The notes beneath the pieces are model-generated. The model saw only the letters and a program-made list of their open reading frames with translations. It did no database searches and was not told the origin of the DNA. Positions 48,682 through 60,852 of a stretch of 64,000 nt of DNA are shown piece by piece. Positions within the stretch are counted from its first letter, which is position 1; each line of letters opens with the position of its first letter. Origin of the DNA: Neurospora crassa OR74A (lineage: Eukaryota > Ascomycota > Sordariomycetes > Sordariales > Sordariaceae); contig NC_026504.1 of NCBI RefSeq assembly GCF_000182925.2, positions 2,604,001-2,668,000 of the forward strand. Reading direction: 5' to 3'. The position numbers and the translations under genes are program-made.

Positions 48682-49160
48682 GTCTGATGGTTGGCAGGAC
48701 TATTTAAGTACCTAAGTGTCGAAGAAGTGATTTCGCTCTAGGGTATTGACAGTCAGGTTGGAAGGGAGAGGCGAGACTGGAGAGAGCTTCAACTTGAGGT
48801 GGTCGAGATCACAGTTCCCGTCACCCTGTAGGCATTGGCACCGATGCGGTATGCCTGCCGGAAGCTGCTGCAGGTGTCTCGGTGTTGCCAGGCAAGTGAG
48901 CCTAGGTGCAGGGGTTCTGAGTTCTGCCGCGTCATACCGCCCCACTTTCTCGGCGGGTTACCTCTTCCATCGCGTTTATGGCTTGTGAATGCCCCGCCAG
49001 TTGGTCGCGTTTAGTGCACGCATGGCACATGTCAGTGCAGTGCCTGTCACATTCGAGAACCCTTTTGGACACACCTTGCCTGGTTCTGTAGCTCTTGTTG
49101 ACACCATCACCATCATCAATCGGGTTCATCCGTGGATGTACGGCTTTGACTACCTACACA
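48682..49160. promoter_or_regulatory. Shared upstream region of IES6 and DAD4
   Basis: 480 bp between divergent start codons, probably a bidirectional promoter. No clear motif identified. Confidence 0.45.
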
Positions 49161-49673
49161 ATGGTTTGTAGAATTTCATTCCACGTTCCATGTTTTGTCT
49201 GGGATTCTCACATACAGGATTCCAGGAGAGCCCTCATGAGCATCAACAGAACTTGCTACTGTCACGCATTATCACCAACGTGGTAAGCTCTCCAGTTGCC
49301 AGCACGGTTGTGATGCGCGACCTAACAAAGACCACTGGGACTGTCACTGATGCTCACGTTAAATTTTTTTAGGAAAAACTCAACGAGGCTGTTGTTGTAA
49401 TGAACAAGGCTTTGCAGGTAACTTTGGTAACAAATCGACCTTAACGTTGTGTGTTTACTAAACCGTTGTTTAGGAAATCAACATCCAAAACATGAACATT
49501 GAGCTGGTTGCGCAAATGTTCAAGAACTACCAGTCTAACGTGCTATTTCACCTCGAAGGTATGAAGTAATCGCGCCACAGTGATTTCTCCAGAACCTCCA
49601 CTTCCAGGCTGTCCTCAATGCTTATGCTAACTCTTTGAATGTAGCTACTGACAACCTGAAAGAGCCGTCTTGA
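49161..49673 (+). CDS. DAD4: DASH complex subunit Dad4
   Basis: Five exons: 49161-49163 (the ATG only), 49226-49282, 49373-49417, 49474-49558 and 49645-49673, giving 72 residues, the same length as yeast Dad4. The protein reads [42 protein letters not shown], and ends [13 protein letters not shown]; the SRII.NV..LNE and F.LEAT blocks are Dad4 hallmarks. Works in the DASH/Dam1 ring that couples kinetochores to spindle microtubules. The first exon boundary (ATG followed by a GTTTGT donor) is the least certain part; the other junctions have GTAAG/GTAAC/GTATG donors and clean frame. Confidence 0.87.
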
Positions 49674-50323
49674 TATTCTCTGTCGTGGTCGTTATCAATT
49701 CAAGCTTACCTATCTCGGGGAAAGATAGCGGAATCAAAGAGATACCCAACAAACATCCTTGAAATGAAATACCATACTTAGAAGTACCTCTACACCAGGC
49801 AACTGACCTCTGATTGTCATATACATAAGTCCTATTTTCAACTTAGTTGCTCCCCCATATCCACCCCTTGCATGCCGCTCCAGGTCCCAGGTCGCTGTAC
49901 TGTAGCTTAAAAGGTGGAACGCGCCAAGCCGCGCCACTATAAGACGGAACGTCAATGGGACACCACCACCCGCGACGGGACTTTGAGGTTGTGGCAGGCA
50001 ACAGAAGCACCGCTGGACAGATCGTTGCCAACACTCAGTCGCGTCGATAGTTGCTGCTTTCCCTTCTTTCCACTTTCCATCAAACGTTCTAGACACGCCA
50101 CAACCGTTCAGCACCGATTCTCATTCGGTCCGGTCGCCCTTTTGCCGGTCTTCATCGCCAGATCCTGCGAGGATCAGAATGCGCTTGACCCGACGAATTC
50201 CACTGCTTCAGCGCTGAGCTCCCGGCAGCTCCACGATCTTCAACCGACCGGACAAACCTAGAGAATATCTCCATTCGAATATACCTTCCGTTTGAACTGC
50301 TATCCAAGTGATACTATTTCATT
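49674..50323. promoter_or_regulatory. DAD4 3' region and ARP5 5' region
   Basis: 650 bp on the sense side of both genes. No additional gene is seen. Confidence 0.45.
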
Positions 50324-52848
50324 ATGGCGCCCTCCGCAGTTGATGATACTGTCAGCAGGCGGGAAATGTGGAAGACTCTTCCTGATCCCGTCCTGTACCC
50401 AGTCAAGGAAGCCAAATTCGAAAAGTACATCGAGCCACAGTCGGACGGATACGAGCGCGCAAAGGCTCAATCTGGAGGAAATCCAGCTATCGTCATAGAT
50501 AACGGTAAGCGCATATCCTATGATTCAGGCCATTCGCCCATGCACAATCTCCCCAATCGAGCGTGGCCGACGTGTGTTGCTAACCTCTATCATCGCACCT
50601 TCAGGTTCCTGGGCTGTCCGAGCGGGATGGTCTTTCGAAAATGCGCCCCGACTAGCCGTTCCCCCAATCATGGCCAAGTATCGCGATAGAAAGTTGGGCA
50701 AGACCTTTTCTTTTGCTGGCCAAGACTGCTATGCCGACACATCTGCGCGAGGACACATACGGAACGCCTTCGAGGCTGGGACCGGTATTGTGAGCAATTG
50801 GGATGTTATGGAGCACGTGCTGGACTACGTCTTCTTGAAGCTTGGCATGAATGGTGTCGATGGGGCGATTGATATGCCGATTGTCATGACCGAGGCTGTC
50901 GCAAACTTGCCCTACTCGAGAAAATGTAGGTCGACCCCCAATCAGTCCCGTTATTTCTGCTAACCATGTTTCTCTGCTTAGCCATGACCGAAATCATCTT
51001 CGAATGTTACGGCGCCCCCTCCCTCACGTACGGAATCGACTCTCTGTTCGCATACCGACATAACCAAGGCAAGACCGGTATCGTCGTCTCTTCATCACAC
51101 AGCGCTACCCATCTTATACCGGTTTACAACCAGAAGCCATTGCTAGCCCAGGCTACGAGGCTGAACTGGGGCGGCTGGCATGCCGCGGAATATCTGCTGA
51201 AACTGATAAAGCTAAAATACTACTATGGATTCCCCGGCAAACTCAACTCGTCACAAGCTGAGAATATGGTTCGGGATTTCTGCTATGTCTCCCAAGACTA
51301 CGACAGTGAACTAGCAAACTATCTGGAGTGGACTGGACTTGAGGACAGAGAACGCATTGTTCAATATCCTTACACGGAGGAAGTTATCAATCAAAAGACA
51401 GAGGAGGAGCTGGCCCGGATAGCTGAGAGGAAGAAGGAAAGCGGTCGGAGGCTGCAAGAACAGGCCGCCAAGATGCGCTTGGAAAGACTGATGAAGAAGG
51501 AACAAGAGCTCGAGTATTACAAGGACGTCCAGCGCAGAATCTCGGAACAAACGACCAAGAAAGAGATCAAGCGCATCCTTGATGATGCTGAGGTGAAGGA
51601 TGAAGCTGCTTTGGATCGGATGGTCAAGGAGCTGGAGAAATCCATCAAGCGGGCACGGACCAAAGATCTTGGAGGCGAACAAGAGGAAGAGCAAGAAGCT
51701 CCCGACTTCAGCCTGCTTGATGTGCCTGATGACCAATTGGATGAGGCGGGACTCAAGCAGAAGAGGCAACAACGTTTAATGAAGTCGAACCACGATGCTC
51801 GAGCACGGGCCAAGGCTGAGAAGGAGGCCGAGAAGGCCAGGATAGCGGAAGAAGCCAGGTTGGATGAGGAGAGGCGGACCAACGATCTGGAGGGATGGCT
51901 TGAGGAGAAGCGCCAGCTTCGTCTTGCCAAGCTAGCTCAAATCAAAGAGCGCGATCGCCTCAAGGCCGATCTTGGTAACCGCAAGTCACTGGCTAACCAA
52001 ATACGGATGAAGAACCTGGCAAACCTTGCCTCAGATACGCCCGCGACCACCGGTCGCAAGCGGCGTCGCGGCGGTGACGATGACGACTTTGGTGCCGATG
52101 ATGCCGACTGGGGTGTCTACCGCAGTGTGGCCATTGGCGCAAACAAGGGTGACAGCGATGACGAGGAGGAGGCCGAAGAGGATCTCGAAGCGTCGGTCCG
52201 CGCGCTGGAGCAAGACTTACTCGAGTACGACAAGGAATTCACGTATGAGCACACACTCGAAGCCCAGAACGACTGGACAAAGTCCCTCCTGCATGCCTTC
52301 CGGTACGGGCCGAGGCCGTTCGATGCAGCAGCACCAGCAGAAACGCATCGTCTCCATCTGAATGTCGAGCGCATCCGTGTACCCGAGGTGATCTTCCAGC
52401 CCAGTGCTATTGCTGGTGTTGATCAGGCCGGTATCATCGAGATTGCTGGCGATATCTTGAACCAGCGACTGGTTGGTATCCCGGGGCTCGATCGGGATTC
52501 GTTCCTCAAGGATATCTTCCTAACCGGTGGAAATACCATGTTCCAAGGATTTGACGAGAGAATGCGCGCTAGCCTTATGCCATTACTCCCGGCTGGCACC
52601 CCACTCACCGTCCGCAAGGCGAAGGATCCCATCCTCGACGCATGGAAGGGCGCTGCCGGCTGGGCGGGCAGCGAAGATTGGCAAAGGGCTAAAGTTACGA
52701 GGGAGGAGTATCAGGAGAAGGGAGCTGAGTATCTGAAGGTAAGTGGTAGTAACCATCTGCTACTACATGATCATTTCTTGCGCGTATTATTCGATATACT
52801 GACTGTTTTGCACAACAGGAGCATGACTTGGGTAACGCTTTTAGCTAG
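50324..52848 (+). CDS. ARP5: Actin-related protein 5 (INO80 subunit)
   Basis: Four exons: 50324-50504, 50605-50925, 50982-52738 and 52819-52848, giving 762 residues; introns are 100, 56 and 80 bp. Actin-fold motifs: IDNGSWAVRAGW (phosphate loop, about residues 58-69), IVVSSSHSATHLIPVY and GGWHAAEYLLKLI, then FLTGGNTMFQGFDERMRASL near the C-terminus. Between them lies a ~280-residue charged, coiled-coil-rich insertion (LERLMKKEQELEYYKDVQRR, KAEKEAEKARIAEEARLDEE and similar) characteristic of Arp5. The short last exon supplies EHDLGNAFS. Arp5 with Ies6 binds the INO80 ATPase and drives nucleosome sliding and H2A.Z handling. Confidence 0.95.
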
Positions 52849-53970
52849 AGTCAACAAAAGCCTGCTACAGTTACAACCACAAATTCACCTTGTAGGTCGA
52901 AGAAGAAATAGCTACAGCTAGTATGTGATTAGAAAAGATGCTAGGTGTTTAACGTGAACATACAATCCATTGCCCACCAGCGAGGCCTAGACTGAAGAGT
53001 CTCGGTGGATAGCACTGTCGCGGAAGAGACAAGCTACCCTCACAGCCCCGAGTATTTGTGACTGAACTGCGCAACACAAAGGACGGAGATACATGTCTTC
53101 GAGCTAAGGAAGATAGACGAAAACAGAAACTGACTTGTTGGTGCATGAATACCAAGATCCTGAATCCTGAATCATTCAGTCACAAAGACGAGCTCCTCAC
53201 CTAGCTTCTTCGGTTGCTGCGTTTAAGCCAGATTTGTGACTTCGTTTTTCGCATTACAAATGCATATATTACCTAGTTTAACCTTACCTAACCCAACCTG
53301 TACGGAATATCTCATTCTCTCTGTTCTGCATAATGGCCTGGTTAAAGGAAGTTGCTAATGTTCGCAAGCTTACCTTATTCTGTTGCATTAACCAAAATCG
53401 CACGGGCGATCATCTAGATGCGGTTGTCTATCCTGGTGTGGTTAGGCCAAATTCTCACGAGTGTCTTTGGGTTGCTTTGGGGGAGAATTCCGGTCTGGAT
53501 TTGGGAAGCGAAAGGTGTTGTGTTAATTTCTTTTGATGGCACGTCTTTGAGCTTCTTTTTGGAGTTTCTGAGTGGATGGATTGTTTGACCTGGAGGAGCA
53601 TTGATGGCCTTTCTTTCGATTCCGATATTCCCCCCGCTGTCTGTTGTTCTTGTTTCTTACCTGTCACTTGTCTGGCTCAATCTGCTCAACGTTTATTGAC
53701 CTAGCTGGGATGTTGGAGAGGTAGGTGACACTTGTTTTTGCAGCTCGAGTGACAGATAGCACGGTCTTTATTTGTTGATGATGATTTGATCCATCACTAT
53801 GGTAAGGGTTTTCATCAACTCCGCAAATGATGGCCTTGACAATCAAATAATGGACTTAGACGGAATCCACATATGACGATGTATATAGGAAATTGATCAA
53901 GAACCCTTTTTGTCTATCATCCGTTTTCCTCTATGAATCAGTATCCTCTCTTTAGCAAAAAACTCCCGAT
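52849..53970. other. Convergent region between ARP5 and AFG2
   Basis: 1.1 kb of 3' flanks. Small open frames only (up to 70 codons), none with a recognisable product. Confidence 0.5.
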
Positions 53971-56379
53971 CTAATACCTCCTAAACTGCTTCTCCCACTG
54001 CTCGAAACCTCTAATCATCTCGGGCGTAATCTGCCTCATCATCCCCTTAGCCGCCATCTCCAGATCCTCCATCGTTATACCTACCGCTGTATCCTCCTCA
54101 ACCGAATCCAGCTTTAGATAGCGATCATAAGCCCTCGTTCCCGCCACCGCGCAAATCCCCTTAATCTCTGCGCCCGAGAACCCGTCCGTGATAGTCGCCA
54201 ACCTTTTGATGTCCTCATCACCGATTAGCATCTGCCTCTTCTCCGCCTCCTTCTTGAATATCGCCGCGCGTGCTTCTTGGTCTGGCGGGCTAACATAAAT
54301 CAGCTCATCAAAGCGACCGGGCCGGAGCAAAGCCGGATCCAGCGCCTGCGGCCTGTTGGTAGCAGCCAGAACCACCACGCCCGTTAAAGCCTCGAAGCCA
54401 TCCATCTCATTGAGCAAGGTCGTCAACACGTTCAGACCACTGCTACTTCCCCCAGATGTTGAGGATCCGCCATGCCCAAAACCGGCCCGCTGCCCCGCAA
54501 TAGAATCAATCTCATCAAAGAAAATCATACTAGGCGCCACCTCCCTCGCCCTCTGAAACAGCCTTCGCACCGCCCTCTCCGACTCGCCCACGTACATATT
54601 GAGCAGCTCGGCGCCCTTGACGGCAAAGAAGTTGAGGCCGGACTCGGTCGCCATCGCTTGCGCCGCCATGGTTTTGGAGCAACCGGGTGGGCCATACAGA
54701 AGAAAACCCTTGGGTGGGCGGGCGAAGAAGCGAGATAACACGTGGACGGGTTCGGTGGACATGCGCACGGCGCGTCGGAGAGAAACCTTGACGGAGGCTT
54801 GCCCGCCGATATCCGACCAGTGGATGGGAGGCGGCTTGAGGTTCACGTCGTGCATGGCGGAGGGCCGGACGAGGCGGAGGGCTTCTTCGTAGTCGGAGGC
54901 AAGGAAGTAGGATGTTAGGGTGGTGGTGGTGGTGGCTGTGCTGGCGTTGGAAGGGGACAGGTGCATGGACTCAAGGAGGGTTGATACTTCTTCTGTTGCC
55001 GGAGGTTGATCATCAAGACTGATCACGTCCTCGGTTGATGTTGGTGTTGTCGTCTTCTTTACCCTGTTGATTCGCGTTCTTGCAATGAACTCGGCTTCGT
55101 CGACAATACGCCGGAGATCCTTGCCGTTGTAGGCATGTGTGCGTTCGCTGAGGCTGCGAAGAAGAGCGTCTTCTTCCTCGGGCGTTACGCGCAGGTTGAA
55201 AGAGGCAAGAATCTCCTTGCGGCCATCCACGTCAGGCAGTGGTAGGTACACCTCGCCTGTGAGCCTCCCGGGATCCTTGAGATCCTCGGGGACGTCGGTT
55301 GTGTAATCTAAGCAAGTGACGACGACAGCTACCTTGGGAATCTCGCCGGTTTCCTGGGCGTCGGCCCCCAGAGTGTCCAGTGCCTCGCACAGGGCCTGTA
55401 TCACAGAGGTGCGGTTGTTCCTCTCCTTGTCGATTAACCTTTCTAGTTGGTCGATCAGGATGATACTAGGCTGTTCAAGTCTAGCTTTCTGGAACATGTC
55501 CTGGATATCGGCAAGCTTGTCCTTGGGCTGGATGCGATAGACTGTGCCCCATCCAGTAGCCGCAATGGTGTTTAGGAGCATGCTCTTTCCCGTGCCGTGA
55601 CCGCCGTGAATCACGATACCGCGGTACCTAGGCTTGCCCTGGAAGACCCAGGGGTCGGTGAACTGAGACAGCAGGTCGTTGAGTTTCTCGATCTGAGCGT
55701 CCAGTCCACGAACACCTGTCACCTCCAGCTTTCCCTGGGGCACTCCGTCCACCTGGCCAGCGGGCGAAGGCGCGCCTATCCTGACTTTCGTCTTGCCATC
55801 CAAATAGCGCGCGTTGCCGGTTGGCCGCCCATTTACCGAAGCCACCACGAACGACCTCTGCGGGCCCCTAGCGTAGAGGTTCTTGAACGTCAAACCAGCG
55901 TGGACATGCTCGATCATAGAAAGCCTTCCGGCAAGGAAGAACTCCCAGCCGGGAAGATCGGACGGGTCGATAGATGCGGCAGTCTCTGCATCTTTGCCAG
56001 CCTTCTCGGGAGGTAGCTGTTCGAGGACGACCTCTTCGGCTTCGGGGAGCTTCCCTTCCTGGACTGTGACCTTGACCTGAACTCCAGCCTGGTAGCCGCA
56101 TGCATCTCTAAAGGCATCATACAGCTGGACGCTGGCCTTGTCTATCCTCTCTGGCGATTTCCATAGGGTTGCCTCCCGTCGCACGGGCTGGTCGTCAGAA
56201 GAGTTCCTATCGATCTTCTCAATGGTAATTGCCCGTCCTCCGTCTTTGGAACCGGTCAGCTCGAGCAGAGCCTCCTCGTTGACATAGACTCGCGATGGTT
56301 GTTTCTTTGCAAGGTCCTTTTCGGTGGTGCTGTTGGCCTGCAACTTGCGCACCTTGAACTCGAGAGATTTCGTCCCCAT
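53971..56379 (-). CDS. AFG2: Afg2/Drg1-type AAA-ATPase
   Basis: Single exon, 802 residues (yeast Afg2 is 780). N-domain about 1-200; D1 about 220-440 with Walker A GGHGTGKS (259-266); D2 about 520-790 with Walker A GPPGCSKT (563-570), Walker B FFDEID (620-625) and arginine fingers in LLRPGR (R686, R689). The GCSKT form in D2 is typical of the Afg2/Drg1/SPATA5 branch. Known role: Drg1 releases Rlp24 from pre-60S ribosomes in the cytoplasm. In D1 the Walker B reads IILIDQLE, with Gln311 in place of the catalytic Glu, and the second-region-of-homology arginine pattern is changed (LKDPGRLTG), so D1 probably binds but does not hydrolyse ATP. Confidence 0.88.
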   Translation of the reverse strand: MGTKSLEFKVRKLQANSTTEKDLAKKQPSRVYVNEEALLELTGSKDGGRAITIEKIDRNSSDDQPVRREATLWKSPERIDKASVQLYDAFRDACGYQAGVQVKVTVQEGKLPEAEEVVLEQLPPEKAGKDAETAASIDPSDLPGWEFFLAGRLSMIEHVHAGLTFKNLYARGPQRSFVVASVNGRPTGNARYLDGKTKVRIGAPSPAGQVDGVPQGKLEVTGVRGLDAQIEKLNDLLSQFTDPWVFQGKPRYRGIVIHGGHGTGKSMLLNTIAATGWGTVYRIQPKDKLADIQDMFQKARLEQPSIILIDQLERLIDKERNNRTSVIQALCEALDTLGADAQETGEIPKVAVVVTCLDYTTDVPEDLKDPGRLTGEVYLPLPDVDGRKEILASFNLRVTPEEEDALLRSLSERTHAYNGKDLRRIVDEAEFIARTRINRVKKTTTPTSTEDVISLDDQPPATEEVSTLLESMHLSPSNASTATTTTTLTSYFLASDYEEALRLVRPSAMHDVNLKPPPIHWSDIGGQASVKVSLRRAVRMSTEPVHVLSRFFARPPKGFLLYGPPGCSKTMAAQAMATESGLNFFAVKGAELLNMYVGESERAVRRLFQRAREVAPSMIFFDEIDSIAGQRAGFGHGGSSTSGGSSSGLNVLTTLLNEMDGFEALTGVVVLAATNRPQALDPALLRPGRFDELIYVSPPDQEARAAIFKKEAEKRQMLIGDEDIKRLATITDGFSGAEIKGICAVAGTRAYDRYLKLDSVEEDTAVGITMEDLEMAAKGMMRQITPEMIRGFEQWEKQFRRY

Positions 56380-56749
56380 GGTGTCACGGTGTCTGTGGGC
56401 TGGGCGAGATCCGGATGAGAGCAGTTCACTGTCTCTCTCTCACTTTGGTCTTGGTGGACCTTGATGTCCAGACCCGGACTTTATTGTAGAGTTTGTTGAG
56501 TGGGGTTTTTCGGAGGGCCCGTCGACATGGATTGCCCGGCTTGGTTCTTGACTCGGAGCACAAGCAGAGTTCAACGGCCCGGGAACTGCCTTGGGATACG
56601 GAGTCTGAGCTCCGGTCGCAATCAGTGTCTTTTTGTCCAAGTCCGACTTCATTGCGGCTTCTTGTCTCCAAAATTGACGGCTTCCGATTTTGAAGGCCGG
56701 TGACAAGTGGGACCGGAAGCCACTTTGAAAGATTCCCGTACTATGCCTC
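56380..56749. promoter_or_regulatory. AFG2 upstream region
   Basis: 370 bp between the AFG2 ATG and the Harbinger element, so the AFG2 promoter is confined by the transposon or includes its end. No clear motif. Confidence 0.4.
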
Positions 56750-56752
56750 TTA

Positions 56753-56781
56753 GGGCCTGATCGGCTCGCGTGACCGTAACC
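56753..56781 (+). repeat. Left terminal inverted repeat of the Harbinger element
   Basis: Pairs with 60853-60881 with one mismatch; followed by another CGTAACC copy at 56789-56795. Confidence 0.85.
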
Positions 56782-57554
56782 TCTAAAACGTAACCTTTTT
56801 GCCAGATGAGTGACTTCTGTGTGGAGTGCCAGTTGCAGGGATTTAGGGCTCGTACCTAAATTTTAGTATGTAGAACCAACTAAGACCGACTAATCCAAAC
56901 AAAGTATAATCTACTAGAGTACTTTAAAGGTTACTAGGATAATTCAAACTACTATTGTAGATTACTACTGTGGATTGTACCGCTATATAAAAAGAGAGGG
57001 GTTATAATCCTTTTTTAGTATTAAGGCTCTACCGTAGATTTTAAAGTAGTAATCCGTAATATATCGATATTAATTATAAATAATTAGTACAATAGTTAGT
57101 AGTCCGCCTAGTAGCCTACTAAAGAGGATTATATTTAATATAACTCCTAATATAAATTATCCTTATATTCCTAATAGTAGCGGTATAGGGGATTCTAATT
57201 GTCGTAGTATAGGAACTCTTAATATAGGAATCTACTATATATAGATTCTTCGTTACCTTAGTATAGGATATAGCTGCCGCTTCTTATTAATAATTACTTA
57301 ATTGCTATATATAGTATAATTGTATTATTATCCCTAGTATCTACTAATTGCCTACTACCCCGCTAATATATAATATAGAACGTTATTAATAATTATATAG
57401 AGTATAATTTTCCTAGTACGCCTATTTTCTTTAACGAGATTGCGCTTTTAATAATTAATACTCCTTACTCGTCCAGCTCCTAAGTAAAACTTATTAGAAT
57501 CGACGATAATAATAATAATAATACAGTAGATATAGGGGGCGAAGTATTGAAGCG

Positions 57555-58320
57555 GTCTCAATTATTTAATAATAAAGAGGTAGTTAATTAATAATTTAAT
57601 TAAAAAAAGAAAACTAATAATTCGACTATAAATTAGGGACTGTATTATTAGTCTCTTAAAGTATACTATTAATTTATCTTCGTTATTAGAAATTCCTATC
57701 TAGGTAGGTTCTTAATTATAACGAAGGAGGGTAAAGGCTTTAAATATAATTAGTATAAGTAGTAAGCAATAGTATTGACCGATTAGGTTTGTAAAAATAA
57801 TGATTTTAATTAGGTTATTATATAGGAGATATATTAAAGTACGTTTATTTATTTTAAAATACGTACTAAGTATATAAAATAGATAGTTGAAGGTTGTATT
57901 AGTACGTCCTTTAATTACGAAATTAGTAAAATTTAATACTCTAATATATATTAGGAACCTTTCGTTAAAGAGTTTAATAATAAAGGTAGTTAAATGAAGT
58001 TAGGCGTATACGTACTTAGTAATACCGATAGTTATTTTATTTTAATGAGTATCTTTGTAAATAAATAGGTAATTAGGTTATTTATTCGGTTATAATATCC
58101 TATAGTTAATAATAATAATAAAGATATACTATTATTTCCCCTACTTTATTAATATTATAAAATAATTACTGTTAAGAGGAAGGAAGTTTATGTAGAGAGG
58201 GTATAAAAGAAGCGGATAATAAAGCGCGCTTTATAATAGAAGGCCGCTAACCCCAATCTTTAAAGTAATAAAGATAGTAGTAATGAATTGGAGGAGGAGG
58301 AGGGTAGTAGGTTTTAAATC
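57555..58320 (+). pseudogene. Second Harbinger ORF (unknown, possibly DNA-binding partner)
   Basis: One plus-strand frame can be followed for about 250 codons with TAA/TAG stops of the type made by RIP. Visible segments: TKEGKGFKYN, KLGVYVLSNTDSYFILMSIF and a KDSSNELEEEEGSRF end. Harbinger elements often carry a Myb/SANT-like accessory protein, but I cannot see the SANT tryptophans, so identity is open. Confidence 0.4.
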
Positions 58321-59439
58321 TTATTTTACACTATATTAATATAGCTAATTAAGAAAATATCCATTAGGTAAAGTAGCGCCCTAATTGTAAAGTTTATTAG
58401 CGAAGTAATTAAATTAATTAGTAATATAAAACTAATTGGCGCAATTAATATTGAAATAATAGTATTAGACTTTTAAACTAATTTTATAAAGGATTTATCG
58501 CTAGAGATGGTTATTAATATATTTTAAAAATTAATAAAGGAGGAAGCTGTTTTGTAGAATATAATAAATAATAAATTTAAACCTATTAAATTGAGGCGGT
58601 TGGTAAGGGTAGTTAAATTCGAGAGGAGGGCGCGCGGTAGCGATTATAATAAGTAGAGTAGAATAGAATAGAGTAGAGTAGAGGGGGTTGATTGTTTGTG
58701 CTTAGAAATGCTAGAAATCCTAAAATTTCTATTAAGTTCAAAAAGTCGGATTTTTAATATATTAATATACAATTAAGGGTTTACGAAAGTTACTTCCCCG
58801 GATTATTTATAGATATTTATTATTTTTAATAGTCTGTATACTCTTAATATAGTATATTATATTAATTTAAAAATTTTAATGTCTATTAATTCCTATTTTA
58901 GTAGGGCAAATTAATATTATAATCCTTCTATATTCTAATGCTCTCTAGTGTATCCCTCTATAAATCGAAAAATTAAAATTTAGAAGTAGATTATTAGTAT
59001 TTTATATATTTCTAATTAATTAATAGATTAATTTAAACTTACTCTCTTTTATACTCTTACCCCCTCCTTCCCCTCTTTTAGAAATATTATTACTATAGCT
59101 TCTATAACCTATTTGCGATTTGGATTCGTATAGTGATAGGATTATTAAAAAAGTATTTATTAGTGTATCTTTTTACTAATACTAGTAATTGAATAAGTAA
59201 TTCCTCCTCCTCTTTTATTAATTAATAGCGCTAATAATAAATAAAATTATATAATTCCGTTACAGTATATACAAAGTCAATTTATATACTAATAGGGTAC
59301 TTAAGTGCCGATTTTCGTATTAATTTTGCTATCCTCTTTAATTAATCGAACGTTTATTCGATTAATATACAATTTATATTATATTTTAAATTATATAATT
59401 CCTTTTTTATTGTCGGTTGTTTATTACCCGGGGCATCCC

Positions 59440-59990
59440 TCTAATTTTAAAAATAGTATTATACTACTAAGAATGGGATTAAGATGCCTCTTTATTGGTT
59501 AAAGCCTATATCGGCTAAGTAAAATCGCTTGGGGGGTATTTTAAACCCGTAGAATAAGGCAATACAAAGTAGTTTCGCATTTTGTATCGACCTTTCTACG
59601 CTGGTTAGTACGTACGAGAAGGCGCCGTTAAATTGTATTATAGTAAATATATTTTAAGAAATAAATCCCTTTTTATTGCGCTAACGGTTTTGGTCCTTTA
59701 TTAATACTTTAGTGTAGATATAGGTATTATCGATAGTACCGATTATACTACTAAACCGTTAGTTACTTACAACGAATTCGATCTTTAGCGCTATATAGTT
59801 ATTGTTTAGTTAAACTACAAATTCGGTATAAAGTTTAATAAAAACTAATATTATTTGGGTAATAATATTCGAGACTGTTAATTAGGCTATTAAAAAATAG
59901 TAAGCTATTTACTATTGAATTTCGTTGAATATAATAATTTAAACGAAAATTATTAATTTGAATTTAATAATTTAATATTTAGTATTATAT
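59440..59990 (-). pseudogene. HARBI1-like DDE nuclease (Harbinger transposase)
   Basis: Minus-strand translation gives SSIIGTIDNTYIY (first catalytic Asp), RNKKGFIS-N, FSYVLTSVERSIQNAKLL, and GFKIPPKRFYLADIGFNQ-RGILIPF (second Asp in LAD). These line up with the DDE_Tnp_4 pattern G.IDGTH, NRKG..SQN, F.YVL.GWEGSAHD, YLADAG. Changes such as WEG to VER and AHD to IQN, and stops at NR-RN and IS-N, fit G-to-A and C-to-T mutation. The frame is degraded at both ends. Confidence 0.75.
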
Positions 59991-60852
59991 ATACTACTAC
60001 TTTCTCTTATTTATTTTATTAAAGCTATAAACTCTACCTTTATTATACGAAAGAGTTTAAAGAATCGCCTATTATAGCTACTCAATAGGTACTATACTTT
60101 AGTAATATTGGCTTTTAGGCCGCCTTCGTTAATAATCTCAAAATTATCGCCTTACTTCCCTCCTATTAAGGTAGCGGTAGTAATAATAATATAAATCGTA
60201 ATAAATAGTATAACTCTCCTTCGGTAGGCTTCCTCCTCTCCCCCCTCATCCTTATCCTTTATTATTTGAGTATACTCCTCGTCTCCCGCTATTATTACTA
60301 ACGTAAGTTTAATATAATTAATTACTCTACTATATCTCTTATATAAATTACTATTATTAATTAATAATATAATCTATATTCGCAATAATACGTACGAATA
60401 ATCGTACAATTACGTAGTGCAATTAAAAATCCCTACAATTAATACGATACTGTACTACAGACTATTATTAGATTACCTACCTTCCGACCGCTCTATAACG
60501 ATTATATTTATTTTAAAGAGGTTACGGATTATGTAGAATACTTCGAAGGTACTTTATATAACCTCTTTAATAGATGGGGCGGTAAATATATAAATAGGGG
60601 TATCTATACTACTTCTAGCGCACGATAGTTAGTCGCTATACTTTATAGGGACTAGCTTACTACTACTAATACGCTTTTAATTTATTATTACGCTAGTATA
60701 AAGAGATTTTGAAAAAAGGTTACGCATTTACTTTGTATAAAACGTAACCTCCTTCTAGATCTATTTATGTAGATTTTGCCTGCATATACAGGGATATTTG
60801 GATCTATATCCAGGTCTTGGCTTGTGTATAACCTAAAAGGTTACGGTTACGC

